Assembly: GCA_012064415.1 (NCBI GenBank)
Contig: SSNU01000034.1
Span: 186,001 to 250,000 of the forward strand
DNA from: Gyrodactylus bullatarudis
Taxonomy: Eukaryota; Platyhelminthes; Monogenea; Gyrodactylidea; Gyrodactylidae
DNA length: 64,000 bases
Reading direction: 5' to 3'
The notes beneath the pieces were generated by a model that had not been told where the DNA came from, made no database searches, and saw only the letters and a list, made by a program, of their open reading frames with translations. Below are positions 1-12,200 of the stretch, one piece after another. A program made the translations under genes and the position numbers. How positions within the stretch are numbered: position 1 is the stretch's first letter; each line of letters starts with the position of its first letter.

Positions 1-24
1 ATTTTTTTCTTTGATAAGCATTTA

Positions 25-420
25 ATTTTTGGCTATTCTGGTTTGTGAATACGTTGATTACAAATCTACAGTTGTTTTAGTTCGGAAGTTATCGATCAAA
101 AATTGTGTCATTTTTGATCCAACAACAGGCTATCTTTGTAGTTTTACCAGATAGAGTTCAGGCGATTGTATATTTGAATTCTACTGGTATGATTACTTCA
201 TAAATGTTATCTTACTTTTTATGCATGACTCTGGGAAGTAGGTTTTCAAAAAAACTTTTGAAAAGAATCAACCCTCTTTGAATCAGTATAGCACGAGTTT
301 GACGAATGATAGAGTATTCCAGGAGATTAATAAATTTCCTATCGAATGGGGAACGAAGTATTTTCTTACGCTTAAATAAATAATAATTAGCTGCTAAAAT
401 AATCTCTTTTAAATATTCTG
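25..420 (+). repeat. Truncated copy of the TTAA MITE family
   Basis: This stretch matches, in order and orientation, the copies at 9905-10384, 53100-53461, 54647-55020 and 63034-63337. Shared landmarks are the word gttcaggcgatt, the block around ttatcttactttttat, and attccaggagattaat. The outer ends are missing or mutated, so it is an old copy. It is non-coding in all frames. The family is bounded elsewhere by TTAACCCTT and its inverse, which suggests a piggyBac-type origin. Confidence 0.75.
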
Positions 421-669
421 ATCCAAAGGAAAAAAGTTCAAGATGTGAAGTTTAGGATCCATGATTATCTCAGAAATCTGAGCAGGATTTTTTATCAGAT
501 TTGCTATTTTTGATCATAGGAGTTTAACTCATTATCGAGTAAAATAATTCCTTAAGGATGGCGGGTCTGTTAAAAATTATCACTCATCCTCAACATTAAC
601 TTCTGATAGATTTCAAGTCTTTTTACATAAGTTTACAGAAATAACTAAAATATTTTCTCGTTATTTTAG

Positions 670-1163
670 AAGATTCCGGAGTTGTTCGAGAACAACTTGA
701 CTTCAATAAAGCCCGTAGTAAATTCTTCCAGCTGGACAATGACCCAAATTTTATTCGTATGCAACCTCAATTATAATAATATGTAACAATTATGATAGTC
801 TAACAATTCAAATTTTCAGGGAAGCCTATTATTACTGGGCCAAAGAAAAACGTTGAGCCCTTGAAGGAAATAACGCCAAAGGTGATCAGAATACATGATG
901 TGTCAAAGGATGCCATCAATGATACCTATCCAGCAAGTGAAAGTGGCTCTCTTAAGGAGAATCTAGATCAAAAAAAAGATCCGATAGCTAGCCAAGTTAA
1001 ATTGGTTGAATTTCCAACGAAACAGGTATCCTCCAAGAATATAACTGTTAATCAAAGAGAGCATTTGAAGGCATTATATCAAGAACAATGTCTGAAAGAA
1101 GCCAATGAAGACGTCAACGAGATACATCAACCAAGTGAGATATTTCATGAAATATATGAATAG
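670..1163 (+). CDS. 3' end of an unrecognised protein-coding gene (last two exons)
   Basis: Two exons can be joined: 670-756 (acceptor ttttag, donor gtatgc) and 820-1163 (acceptor tttcag, stop TAG). The junction phase closes, giving about 143 residues. The encoded tail is polar and lysine/glutamate-rich, with pieces such as NKARSKFFQLDNDPNFI and KPIITGPKKN, and ends in EIFHEIYE. I see no recognisable domain, membrane segment or coiled coil, and I do not recognise the protein. The upstream exons lie outside the window or in the first 660 bases, where I find none. It need not belong to the kinase gene that starts 2 kb downstream, because this tail ends in a stop codon. Confidence 0.55.
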
Positions 1164-1552
1164 ATGAGAATTTACCATTTTTACAAAATCCTCAACTTCC
1201 TATAAATTATAATTCATATTAGTTATTGATGTAAAGAAAAAAAAAATTTATTCTGATATTTGGGATCAACATCAACAAGATTCGTCAATATTGTGGAAAA
1301 TTGAACCATTTGAATTTCACCAAACTTCTTTGGTCAAATTCGAACCTGTTGTTGACTGAAAAAATGTTTAGACTTTTTTATTTCATGATATGACTATTGA
1401 GTGATTAAATTTTTTCTCAATAAAATTTTCTTTTTTTACGATTTAGTGATATCATCACGAACTTCATCAAAAATATTAATTTTTTTAGTTTCTGAACTCA
1501 TGGGTAAGGTTAGAGAAGACAGACGTATATGATATTGATAAACGGTATAAGA

Positions 1553-1590
1553 TATAAATGTCTGAAGAGACCCGGCGACGTTTATCACAA
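1553..1590 (+). ncRNA. Degenerate hammerhead-ribozyme-like motif
   Basis: CTGAAGA at 1562-1568 is followed by GACCCGGC and then GACGTTTATC. Compared with the related copy at 46182-46223, the bases AAATAAAA between the GA and the CG are lost, which destroys the GAAA box and helix III. The bases beside the core still pair as a short helix I (TGT with ACA). I regard this as a dead copy of the same motif. Confidence 0.4.
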
Positions 1591-1764
1591 AACAGTGAAC
1601 TTCCTAAAAAAAGTATATAAAGAAGAGGAACTGACTAAAATATTTAAACCCCCCTCGTTTTATAACTAATGAGTAATGAGACGAATATAATGTTCTCCCC
1701 CCCCCCAGTCAACCCACTTTGATTGCTTCTATCTTTCTTATTTCAAGTTCAAATTTGATAGAAA

Positions 1765-2394
1765 TAGGGATCTGCTATTCGAAACGTAAAATGACTTTCA
1801 TGATATATGAGATGTACCTGAAAAGCATATCATAGTATGATATAATATACCATGATATATTTTTTCATTATTTCATGATATATTTTAAATTATTTACGTT
1901 TACATCTCACTTCATGATATATATTTCATATTAAACGAATTCATAACAGGTTATTTCTCTGCTTGTTAACAATTCTACCAGCAATACTGAAAACTCGCTC
2001 TGATGTACAAGAAGTAGCTGGAATGCAATATATATTCCTTTACCTTTATTACCAATATCTTGGAAATTTTTCCAATAAGGGCTTCTTTTAGAATCAGGCA
2101 TTCTATAGAACACGTTTTGTGGTCTGTTAAGTGCTTACTAAGGAAATGTGACTTTCAATGAATAACGCTGTAAAGTTTAATATTATTGGTTGTTTTCGAA
2201 CATATATATCTGATATGTGTCGAATATCTCATGAAGTAATTTTTTAGCATTTCATGATATGTAATTAGCATTAATGATATAATTATAATTATAGCATGAG
2301 ATACAGTGATTATTCATTTAATACCTGTATATGAAATGAGATAAAACATATCATATCATATTTCATTGTTTACGTTTTGAATAGCAGATCCCTA
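1765..2394. mobile_element. Non-autonomous or decayed hAT transposon
   Basis: The terminal inverted repeats are about 26 bp. They begin TAGGGATCTGCTATTCGAAA at 1765 and end with the inverse ttttgaatagcagatcccta at 2394. A perfect 8-bp direct repeat, GATAGAAA, flanks the element at 1757-1764 and 2395-2402. An 8-bp target duplication is the signature of the hAT superfamily. The interior holds only a broken transposase C-terminus on the minus strand plus AT-rich filler with repeated catgatat words. Confidence 0.85.
1941..2113 (-). pseudogene. hAT transposase C-terminal (dimerisation) fragment, frameshifted
   Basis: On the minus strand, 2026-1941 reads IPATSCTSERVFSIAGRIVN and then KQRNNLL before a stop. 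This is the typical hAT C-terminal dimerisation motif (P.SS..SERVFS.AG...). The upstream part (2113-2027, SKRSPYWKNFQDIGNKGKG) lies in a different frame, so at least one frameshift separates them. The catalytic part is absent. It cannot make an active transposase. Confidence 0.75.
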
Positions 2395-3209
2395 GATAGA
2401 AATTTGAATATATCATCTATACCTAGCTCTTTATTACCAGAATGATTTTCTAAGTCATAGCTTATAAAATAACAGAGTTCACTTATTAGTAGAGGGGTTA
2501 AAATATTTTAGTCAGTTCCTCTTCATTATATACTCTTTTTAGGAATTTAACTGGAATATACATCTGTCTTCTCTGACCTTCCCCATGAGCTCAGAAACCA
2601 ATAAAAAGTTAATCTTTTCTTTACTATCCCTGTGAGTGTTTTTTTAGAAAAGAAGGTCCTTTATATTTTCTAAGAATTTTTTATATTTTTTCAAAACTGA
2701 GTCATTTTTAAATTTTCATATCTTCTCAATAAATAATCGATAATAATATTTTTAATCAATAAAACTGAGAGTTCATAATAAAAATAGTGAATTCTAATCT
2801 TATGAATGAATTTAACGCAATTTCCACAGATTTGTACCAAGTCTCTCGTATTTCTTTCATGCACGCAAATTCCCCCAACTGATCTAAAATTAATGTAGAC
2901 TCAAACATTTTATTCTCTCAAAATTTATTAAATGTACACATTATCTGCACAAATAATACACTTGAAAAGTTGCATAGATTTATTTCCTTCATGCGTGAAA
3001 CGATGTTCTGATTTCATCTGTTTGAATGGCGTAACATTTCTCTGGAGCTTCAAGTTAGTAAAGCTGAAAGATGAGATCATTGAACCTTCTATAGTTTTTG
3101 GAATTAAGAATTTTATATTTTCTCTCTGAACGTTATTTTTTCATTATTTTATGTCACATTAATAATAAAAATATCTTATTCAGAAGAACCGACTTCAAGT
3201 GGACCATTA

Positions 3210-6200
3210 ATGATTACAGCCAAGAACAATGATCCCAAAGATGACTTTAAAATAACAGATTTCCTGGGAAAGTGAGTGTTCCTTTTAAATTTCTTCAGTT
3301 GATTAAAATTAAATCCAAAGATAATTATCCTTACTTATAGGCACGACAGTAAAATTTTAAAAAGGGTTAAACACAATTATATGGAATGTCTGTTAGAAGC
3401 TGCCTCGAAAGATTATCGAGAAATTTTTCTATAAATTAAGATAGGACTTTCATTTGTATGGATCGCGTTACATTAAATTCTTTGATTATTCAGAATTACT
3501 TGAGAGAGAGAAAAGTTTGGATCTCTGATTTTATTTGAGCTACGGTTATTTCCATAAGTAGGTGATGCCAATTAGTAATAAGAATATAGCGCTTCTATTT
3601 CGTGGCATACTTGAAAAAATGTGTACAAAAAATTGGTTTTGAATCTGATTGGTCAGTTTTTTGGTACTCAAACACCAAATTTGCTACTTTTTAGAAAAAA
3701 TATTACTTTTTTGTTGAAAGATCGATCAATTCTAAGCTAGATATCGATATTTTGAAAATTATATTAGTCGAAATCTGATTGATTAACTTCTACGTGTGTT
3801 AACTATGAATTCATTGGTCAATGCACCGTCTGTGAGGAGTGAATACTTCCCATGTCAATATATGTAAATCAAAGCAGGGATTACCCGATTCAATTTTATA
3901 CTATTCTTTCTATACTTGTTATCAATCAAATTTGTTATCTTTTAGAAATTTTGGTTAGAAAATTTACTACTCTTCAAATTTTTTACGAAAAACCTACTAC
4001 TATGTCAACTTACTATATTCATATTCAATCAGCAAAATAACTTTTTACTAGCCAACTAAAATCGATGACTTTTGATAAGACAGTTTTTTTATTAAGAAGA
4101 AGACAACAACTTGTATATCTGAGATTAAAGAAAGGTGGATGAAAGAAATTAATTTATTCTAATTTATGTATTTCTAGTAAAGAGATGATGATGTAGAAAT
4201 TTTTCACTGATACAAGTTATCTGTTCCTCGTGTTCATAAAAATGTTTTGAAGTATTGAAAAAAGGGAGTTTATTAATTTAGATATGTGAAAAATATATAA
4301 TTATAAACAAATACGCATTTCTCAAAGGATCATCAGTGGTCTCTCTTTGAAAATGATAAAAGTTTGAATGAAAAATAATAATTTACAATTTACAAAGAAA
4401 TTGTATAAGTTGAAGAATATAAGAGTCATGAATGGAAATAAGAATATTATGTAAGCTGAAAAACACCAAAAACTTTTCAATAAATAGCAACAGTGAATAG
4501 AAAAAGGTGAAAAAGCTCACATAGGCTATGGTAGTTGAAGATTAAATGAATAATTCTTTTGAACACACAAATCAGAACCAGAACAAGAATGAATCTTGTG
4601 CGAATTTAATAAATATTTCTGTAAAAAAGCTGTATTTGATTAACCTGCTATAGATAATGAAAAAATTGCTCTCTATAATTAAAATTGATAGTAATATTTA
4701 TTTAAATGCAGTTAGTTCACTGAAATCAAATAATATAAAATTGGCGCAAGATTAAAATTTTTCAAGAATCATTCTGAAAATAAGATTTCTTCAGGACCCT
4801 ACTTGATAGGGTTAAAATCTCAAATATTCTTAGTCACATTGTTCTATTGAGTATTTAGAGTTAGACGAAATAGTAAAATTAAGTATGGCTCATGAAAAAA
4901 TCCGCAAGTTGAATTCATTTTACTTGTATTCATTAGCGATTTTTGTTATAAAACATATGATTCAAAATGTCACCTTCTCACTTATATATTTCTCATTGGA
5001 AGATACAGATAAAGTCTAAAAAAAGGCGCCAACTCGAAATTTTAAATGTCTCCAAACAAATCATGAATTTTTTTTTCGAATTTTCCTCAGTATCACCATT
5101 AGACAAAGAAAATTAATTGGGAAGCTTAAACTTTGGAAAATAACTCTTTATCGTATGAATGTTTAGTTGCTAATTAAAAACGAATTTTACTGGTTCAGAA
5201 ATTTCCAAATTCATTGAGAATAGGCGTATCTTTTTGTTTTAAATAAAAGTAATTAACAGACTACAATCTTAAAGAAGCAGTATTTCCTAATAGTACACGA
5301 TTAACTATTCCTCTGATAGTTTGTACTTTAGCAAAGTAAAAAAATAACATTTGTGTTTAATCTCGGCAGCAAAATTAATTTTTCTCTAGCAATGTTTTTC
5401 TTCTCATATCTTTACCGCTTATCTCATTTCTCATATTCATATTCTTGAGAGAAATAATTGATTATTTATTAAAAGTTTTCGAGAAAATAATTTTTGTCTA
5501 CCTGAAGAAGCTTGAGAAACATGCAGAGATTGCAATTATTTTGAGAGAAGCCTCGCGTAGATGATGTATTCCCTTTTACTATAGACATATTTATTCATGA
5601 AGAGAAAAACTGAAGGGCTATCATGTGCTTTTTCTTTGGGCAATGCTTCTTTTTATATTCTACTAATGGGATAAATGAGTTTACAATTTAATCACTCCAT
5701 ACTCCATATTAGAGTTGGACGAAATTTTGCACAATTACTTAAATCGTCCATCGTTATGATAAATTTAGTCTACAAGTATTTTAATATTATCCCACCAAAT
5801 TTCGCTTCAAAATACCATGGAATAAGATGAACAAAATTTTCAAATTAAAAACGTTTTTTAATATTTTTACTTAAAAGTTATGGTTAATCGTGTAGTATTA
5901 GAATAATATTGAAATAATTCAGGATTAAATTTATCATATCGATGGACGATTTAAGTAATTTTGCAAAATTTCGTCCAAGTCTATTCCATATTTCAAATTG
6001 ATTTTAACTCAGAATATCAATTCGTGTTTCTAAGATTTTCCCTTTTTTAACCGAATTCAATAAAATTTAAAGCTTAGACATGAATTTATTTAGAGAAGGT
6101 AAAAATACAAAAAATATTTTGTAAGCATTGAAGTTTTGGAACCAATATAAAATTTTAGCATAAAAAAAGTTAATATATATTCAGAGAGGAAAAAAATTTC

Positions 6201-9200
6201 TCATATAGCTATGAATTTTAGCTAAAACTGTTGAAAAACAACACTGAGATGAGTAGAAGATATTTTCTTCAAGATTTTCAATCAATAATTACCTATTTAA
6301 AAGAAATCCTATAATGTAGAGTGGAGCACCTATACTTACAAAGATTATTTAGAATTACATTTATTTCCTTCTATGTGCTCAAGTATTTATAGGTCCTGCA
6401 CTATTGACTAGTTCGATAGCCTCAGGATATAAAGCTAATTGATATGAAGTTGGGAATCTTTTTTTCATCATTTTTCAAATTCCCATATGGTGCAAGAATC
6501 CCATATTTTCGAACTGTGAGCTAAACATTTTTGATTTGAAAGTGGGAGGCTGATCGAAAGAGTTTTATCAGGACCAAGATTAGACAAGCATAAGATCAGA
6601 TTCAGTTGAATTGATTTTCTTGTCTAATCTTGATCCTGATAAAACTCTTTCGATCAGCCTCCCACTTTCAAAACAACAAAAATCCTAAGTTCGAAAAAAA
6701 TAGGATTTTGGCACCAAATGGGAATTTGAAAAATGACCATATTTTTCATAAAAATATTTTTTTTCAGATTTTTTTTCTTCAAATGGTAAAAGTGGGCAGC
6801 ATGAGTAGGATTCAAGAAAATCTTTAACAATTTCGAATTCTTGATGAAAATATCGAGATTTATATAAAAATCATAGATTCCCAACTTTAAATCAACCAAC
6901 TTTAGATGTAATCCGAGTTGAAATGAACGAGAGGATTGAGTATTGGACTACAATGCGAGAGGTCCTAAACTCATATCCTGAGTTATAAGTCATACTGCCA
7001 AGTCCAAATGAAAACGAAACGCGCGTAAATTTAAATGCTCTGAGAGTTTTTTTCGTACTAGTCACGATGGGATTCGTTTGTAAGCCGTAACATTCAACGG
7101 CATGGACTAATTCGATACCATTTAGTAATTAACAGACTACAATCCTAAAGAAGCAGTTTTTCCTAATAGAACATGATTATTAGTACCCGGCCACACATCC
7201 AAGAGCTCCGGTGTTTTGTTCGATATAGAGGAATTTTAAATTCAGCAAAAATAATTGGTAATAATTTTGAAATAAAAAAGACATGAACTATCTTGCAAAT
7301 TCCTCAATGTTCAATCTCTGAAGAGAATGATTGAAAACTCGATTCATAAGGTTGCTAATTAAACATCCTATTCTGTTGAAAGGCTGATGAAAGTGAGTTA
7401 AATAGGTGACCTAAATTAATCAACATGGATCACTGAAATTCAAAAGGAAAATTGAAAGCACAGTAATACAAAATTTTATTTTCCCCAAACAATTTTCCAT
7501 ACCTTAATTGAAATTTGGTGTTTTAACCGAGAAAAAAACATCATTTCGGAAATCAAAATGAAAGTTTTCATGTTCTGCTATATAAAAATCCCGTTTTCCC
7601 TAAAATCATCTAAATTCACCTAGTTTACTAGGAATTTCTTCGAGTATGTGAAAAAATACTCAATTTTTTGTTCAAAATGTTGCAAAAACTATTCGAAAAT
7701 CTTAATTTTGTATTTTTTCGTAGAACAATTCATTGAAAAAATCTTGGCGCTTGTTAAAAATTTGTCATATTCGGAATAAACTCGAAAACGTATGGTTTTA
7801 TAGGGAAAAATGCTTAGTTTTCGATCAACTTAAAAATTTTGGCCTACTCTAATTTTAAATATTCATTAGATTACAAAATAACAAGCCTTAATCAAATAAA
7901 ATTCCTCTATTTTGAACAAAACACCAGAGCTCTTGGATGTGTGGCTAGATACTACAAAACTTATCAAACACCTGAGAATGTAATTATTTTAAGGATTAAC
8001 TATTTTTTTACTGACTCAAAACTTTTATTTATAGTTTATTTATAAAACAGTAGAATCATTTTAAATTCGCCTTGGTCTCTCGGACATTTGCTAAAATTGA
8101 TGTGTTTTTCTTTCAATTCCATAAAAAATCAATTTATCAAGAGAAACTTTTTATCAAGATTATTTTGTGTGCAATACATATTCTAAAAGGATCAGAGAAA
8201 TTTTTTGATCTTATCAATGTCTCTTTCCATTAGTAACGAATTAATACAGTCTGCTTAAATAAAAATGCCGAACTTTTGACAAACCAAAAAAAAACCCATT
8301 TAACAATACAATAAATCTATTTTTTTAAGAATAAATATGAATCAAATACATGAATTCTTGAGATAATTAATGATTAAAGTAAGGTATCTAAAGCTATTCT
8401 CGATGAATTTGGGAATTCATGATTTTTACAAAAATCTCATTTTTTCATCAAGGTATCGAAAATTTTGAAAGATTTTTTTGGTAACTGATTCAAAATGTAC
8501 ACTTTTACTGAATTGAGAAAAAAAATTTGGAAAAAAGTTTTTTTTTGGAAAATTTTAGAGAAATTTTAAAATCCGAGATGGCGCGATTTTTTATTTTTTT
8601 AAACTTTGAGTTGAAAATTTTTGTTGATTTCAAGGTCTGAGAGGAATCAAACGTTATTTTTCAGGATCATCATTAGACAAAGAAAATATTTGCTCTTATT
8701 CATTTTATTGTAAAAACCCGTCATTTTGAAATGATCTTGGATCACCCTATTTTAACATTTTCCAAGCAGTAAAAATGATCGAAAAATAGGAAGAGGACTT
8801 TCGCACGTAAATAGTGTGTTTTTTCAAAAAAATGAATAAGAGCAAATATTTTCTTTGTCTAATGATGATCCTGAAAAATAACGTTTGATTCCTCTCAGAC
8901 CTTGAAATCAATAAAAATTTTCAACTCAAAGTTTAAAAAAATAAAAAATCGCGCCATCTCGGATTTTAAAATTTCTCTAAAATTTTCCAAAAAAAAACTT
9001 TTTTCCAATTTTTTTTTCTCAATTCAGTAAAAGTGTACATTTTGAATCAGTTACCAAAAAAATCTTTCAAAATTTTCGATACCTTGATGAAAAAATGAGA
9101 TTTTTGTAAAAATCATGAATTCCCAAATTCATCGAGAATAGCTGTAGTTCATTTGGCAATGTACCTTGTACAATTAAGAAAATAAAAGAAAACTCGTAAA

Positions 9201-12200
9201 TCTGTAAAAACTTCGTTAATCATCTGGTTTATGGAGAGGAGAATAAAGAAGAGGTATGGAATAATCCATACCATAGATCTTATATGAGATATTACTAATT
9301 TTGAATTAGTAAGATTCTCATAATCAGTTAATTCAAATTTTGCGTAAATATAATTAAGAGCAGACAATGAAAAGTTCATCTTTACGGAAATTCATGCTAG
9401 TTTAAGCTATGGAATAAGAATCCGAGAATTTTTTTCACTAAAAATGCATATCTGCATACCCAGATTTGATTGAATATCTTTATTGATAAAGCATATAATA
9501 TTAGGTTGTGTGAAAAGTTCTCGGAAAAATGAGCCATGTATGATTAATTAAAATTTTTATTGAAAATGTATGATGAAATATATATAAAGCCAGTAATAAT
9601 TTTGGGTTTTAGAGTAAATAACCACTGGTAATAAGTTAACCAGTGATAGGTTACAAGTTGAAATAAGACTAGTTCAGATAGCTAGAAGAATCTGTGTCTC
9701 AATAACTTTTCACAACTTTTTCATTGTTCTTATTTCTGCCTTCAAGGGGGTTCCGTAAGGGTTATTCTCAAAAATAGATCCATATCTATTGGAAAAAATT
9801 CCAATAGCAGCTCCATATTAGAAATATTATCTCTGAAGTAGCTCCAACTGAATTTCTTTTCAAATTTGTTGATATACAAATTTTTGAAATACTATATATT
9901 CTCTTTAACCCTTTGAGTCCCAGAGAATTTTTTCATGACTCGCATTCAATCTTTTGTCTATCCTATGGTTTGTGAATACGCTGATTACGAATCTGCAGTT
10001 GTTTTTGGTTCAGAAGTTATCGATCAAAAACAGGTTATCTTTTTAGTGTTAGCAGATAGAGTTCAGGCCATTGCATATTTGAATTCTAGAGGTATGATTC
10101 CTAAATAAAAGTTATCTTACTTTTTATCTATGACCCTGGAAAGTAGGTTTTCAAAAAAACGTTTTAAAGAAAAATTAATTTTTTGAAAAAAATCAACTCT
10201 CTTTAAATTAGTATAGCGCGAGTTTGACGAATGATAGAGCCAAGATTGTTCCGTATTCCAGGAGATTATTAAAATTTCAATCGAATGGGTGGTAAACAAA
10301 GTATTTTCTGAGGCTTGAAGGAATAATAATTAGTTGTTAAAATGACGTGTGATAGAACCATCACTGTGGAACTTTAAGGGTTAAGATCCAAGTGTCCTAA
10401 TAAACCTCAATAATATAACAAATAAACATAAATTTATCACCCAGTAGCTCTATTCAAACCTCGAATGACAAACTCAGAAAGAAACTTACATTAAATTTCA
10501 GACATACAACGATCAAGCGAGAACCTATACTATAGTTGCTTCCTCATTAGGAATCAACAGTGAACCTTATACCTTCTCCGAGAAACGAATCTCAAGTTTA
10601 TTGCTCGCCAGACAGGCATTCATTCGTGTCTAACACGTTGGATATAATGTATAATCTTAGTTTAAGTAGTTGGGATAAAAGCAATAATCCCACACTAAAT
10701 GGTTGAGTGCCTTGACCAGCAAGCAATAAACCTGAGGTTCGTTTCGGAGAAGGCTTACTGACCATTGCTAATGAGGGTGAAACTATATTACAAGTTCTTG
10801 CTTGAACCTTAAATGTCTTAGTGTGTCATTTGAGACTTAACTAGACCTACTCTAGTATAAATACTAGGAGAAGTCTCATTAGGGACTAGGATCCCTCGGC
10901 GTTTCTTCCTATCGGCATTGTTGATTGATGATTAATTACAATCTAATTAATCTTGAATTTATCCTCACTTCAAAATCAGCCATTTCCTCAGTCATTTCTT
11001 TCCGCAGCTAATGATTCCTATCACTTGATATTTTTTCCATCATCGAAGAGACAAAATGAGTTTAATGCTTGTGATAACTAGAAGTTTATTGCTTTTATTC
11101 GATATTTTTCTCGAACAAAAATAAGATTTTCTCTAAATTCAAGACTGAGTTCATTACTATATTTATTCTAAGTATGCTTACTGCATTCAAATTTTCACGT
11201 TTCTTTCTCAAGTTTCAAATTCAATTTTACTTGTTTCATTATTGATTCTTGAAGGGACACTTTTATAGGCCAACAAATTGACCCTAAAGAGGATGATGTA
11301 ATTGAATGTATTTCAAAAATTATGCATCAACAAATAAATCAAAAAGTTAAAAAAACTAGATGACCTTCTGGTCAATAAACATATGGAATACTGTAGAATT
11401 AAAAAAAAACTTAACAACAATATGAATTCAGTAAATTATCACGATCAAGAATTGACTGGAAAATGTTGAAGAACAGAAGTAAAAGAATTCCATATAGCTG
11501 CTCAAATTTTGATATTTTCAAGACATCCAATTAGCTCTATTCAGAATATTTCAAAATTAATAACATTGATTAACGAATTTTAATCTTTTTTAAAATCAAA
11601 GTTTTCCCTGAAATATCCACGTTTAATCTTGATAACAATGATGTGTGAGATCTAAAATAACTGAAAACTCGTTTGCAATCCTATGCATAGTCGTGCATTG
11701 CCCATTGTAGGCATATTGGAATAACATAATTTAATAGAAATGATCCTAGCATGATTCTAATACTATAATTTTTATTTACTATATTTTTATTGAAAAACCC
11801 CTTGAAGCTTTACCAACAAAAAAGATATTCAAAATTTTAGTGAAAACGTAGTAAAAATTCATTGAAAATATAGCGGCATCTTTAAAAAATGTCTTATTTT
11901 TAAACTTGAATATTATCACGGACAAGCTTTCTTGTTCTTATATAAAATAATGTTAAGAACTCATAGTTTTATTATCATTTGAGTCGGCTTTTTAAGTAGG
12001 TTGAAAAATCTCTATTGATTAACTATGCTGTAGTTCAGATCTGAGTCTTTAAGTAATTTTGCATTCTAATTAAAATTTTGTAATAAAAATTCAATGATGC
12101 TCTAGAAAGATGGAATTAAATAAATCATTATGAAAATCTCATGGAACTTCATGGAATTCAAAAAACTGAGCGAGTTTCATACAGATCTGATTTTTAGGAA

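Larger units (their letters stand above)
1495..2600. repeat. Inverted-repeat element split by later insertions
   Basis: The left arm (about 1495-1665) is an imperfect reverse complement of the right arm (about 2470-2600). The left shows gaggaactgactaaaat and the right attttagtcagttcctc, and the outer parts read gagaagacag and ctgtcttctc. The left arm holds about 70 bases absent from the right arm (about 1530-1598), including a hammerhead-like motif. The middle is occupied by a hAT element at 1765-2394. No intact ORF lies in the element itself. Confidence 0.7.

Noticed and set aside
6630..6899. Overlapping ORFs on both strands
   Set aside because: They are mirror products of a palindromic repeat and have no protein-like composition or splice context.
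10850..10880. TATA-containing palindrome as an LTR promoter
   Set aside because: No matching second LTR, primer-binding site or retroviral-type coding sequence nearby; left as an unexplained motif.
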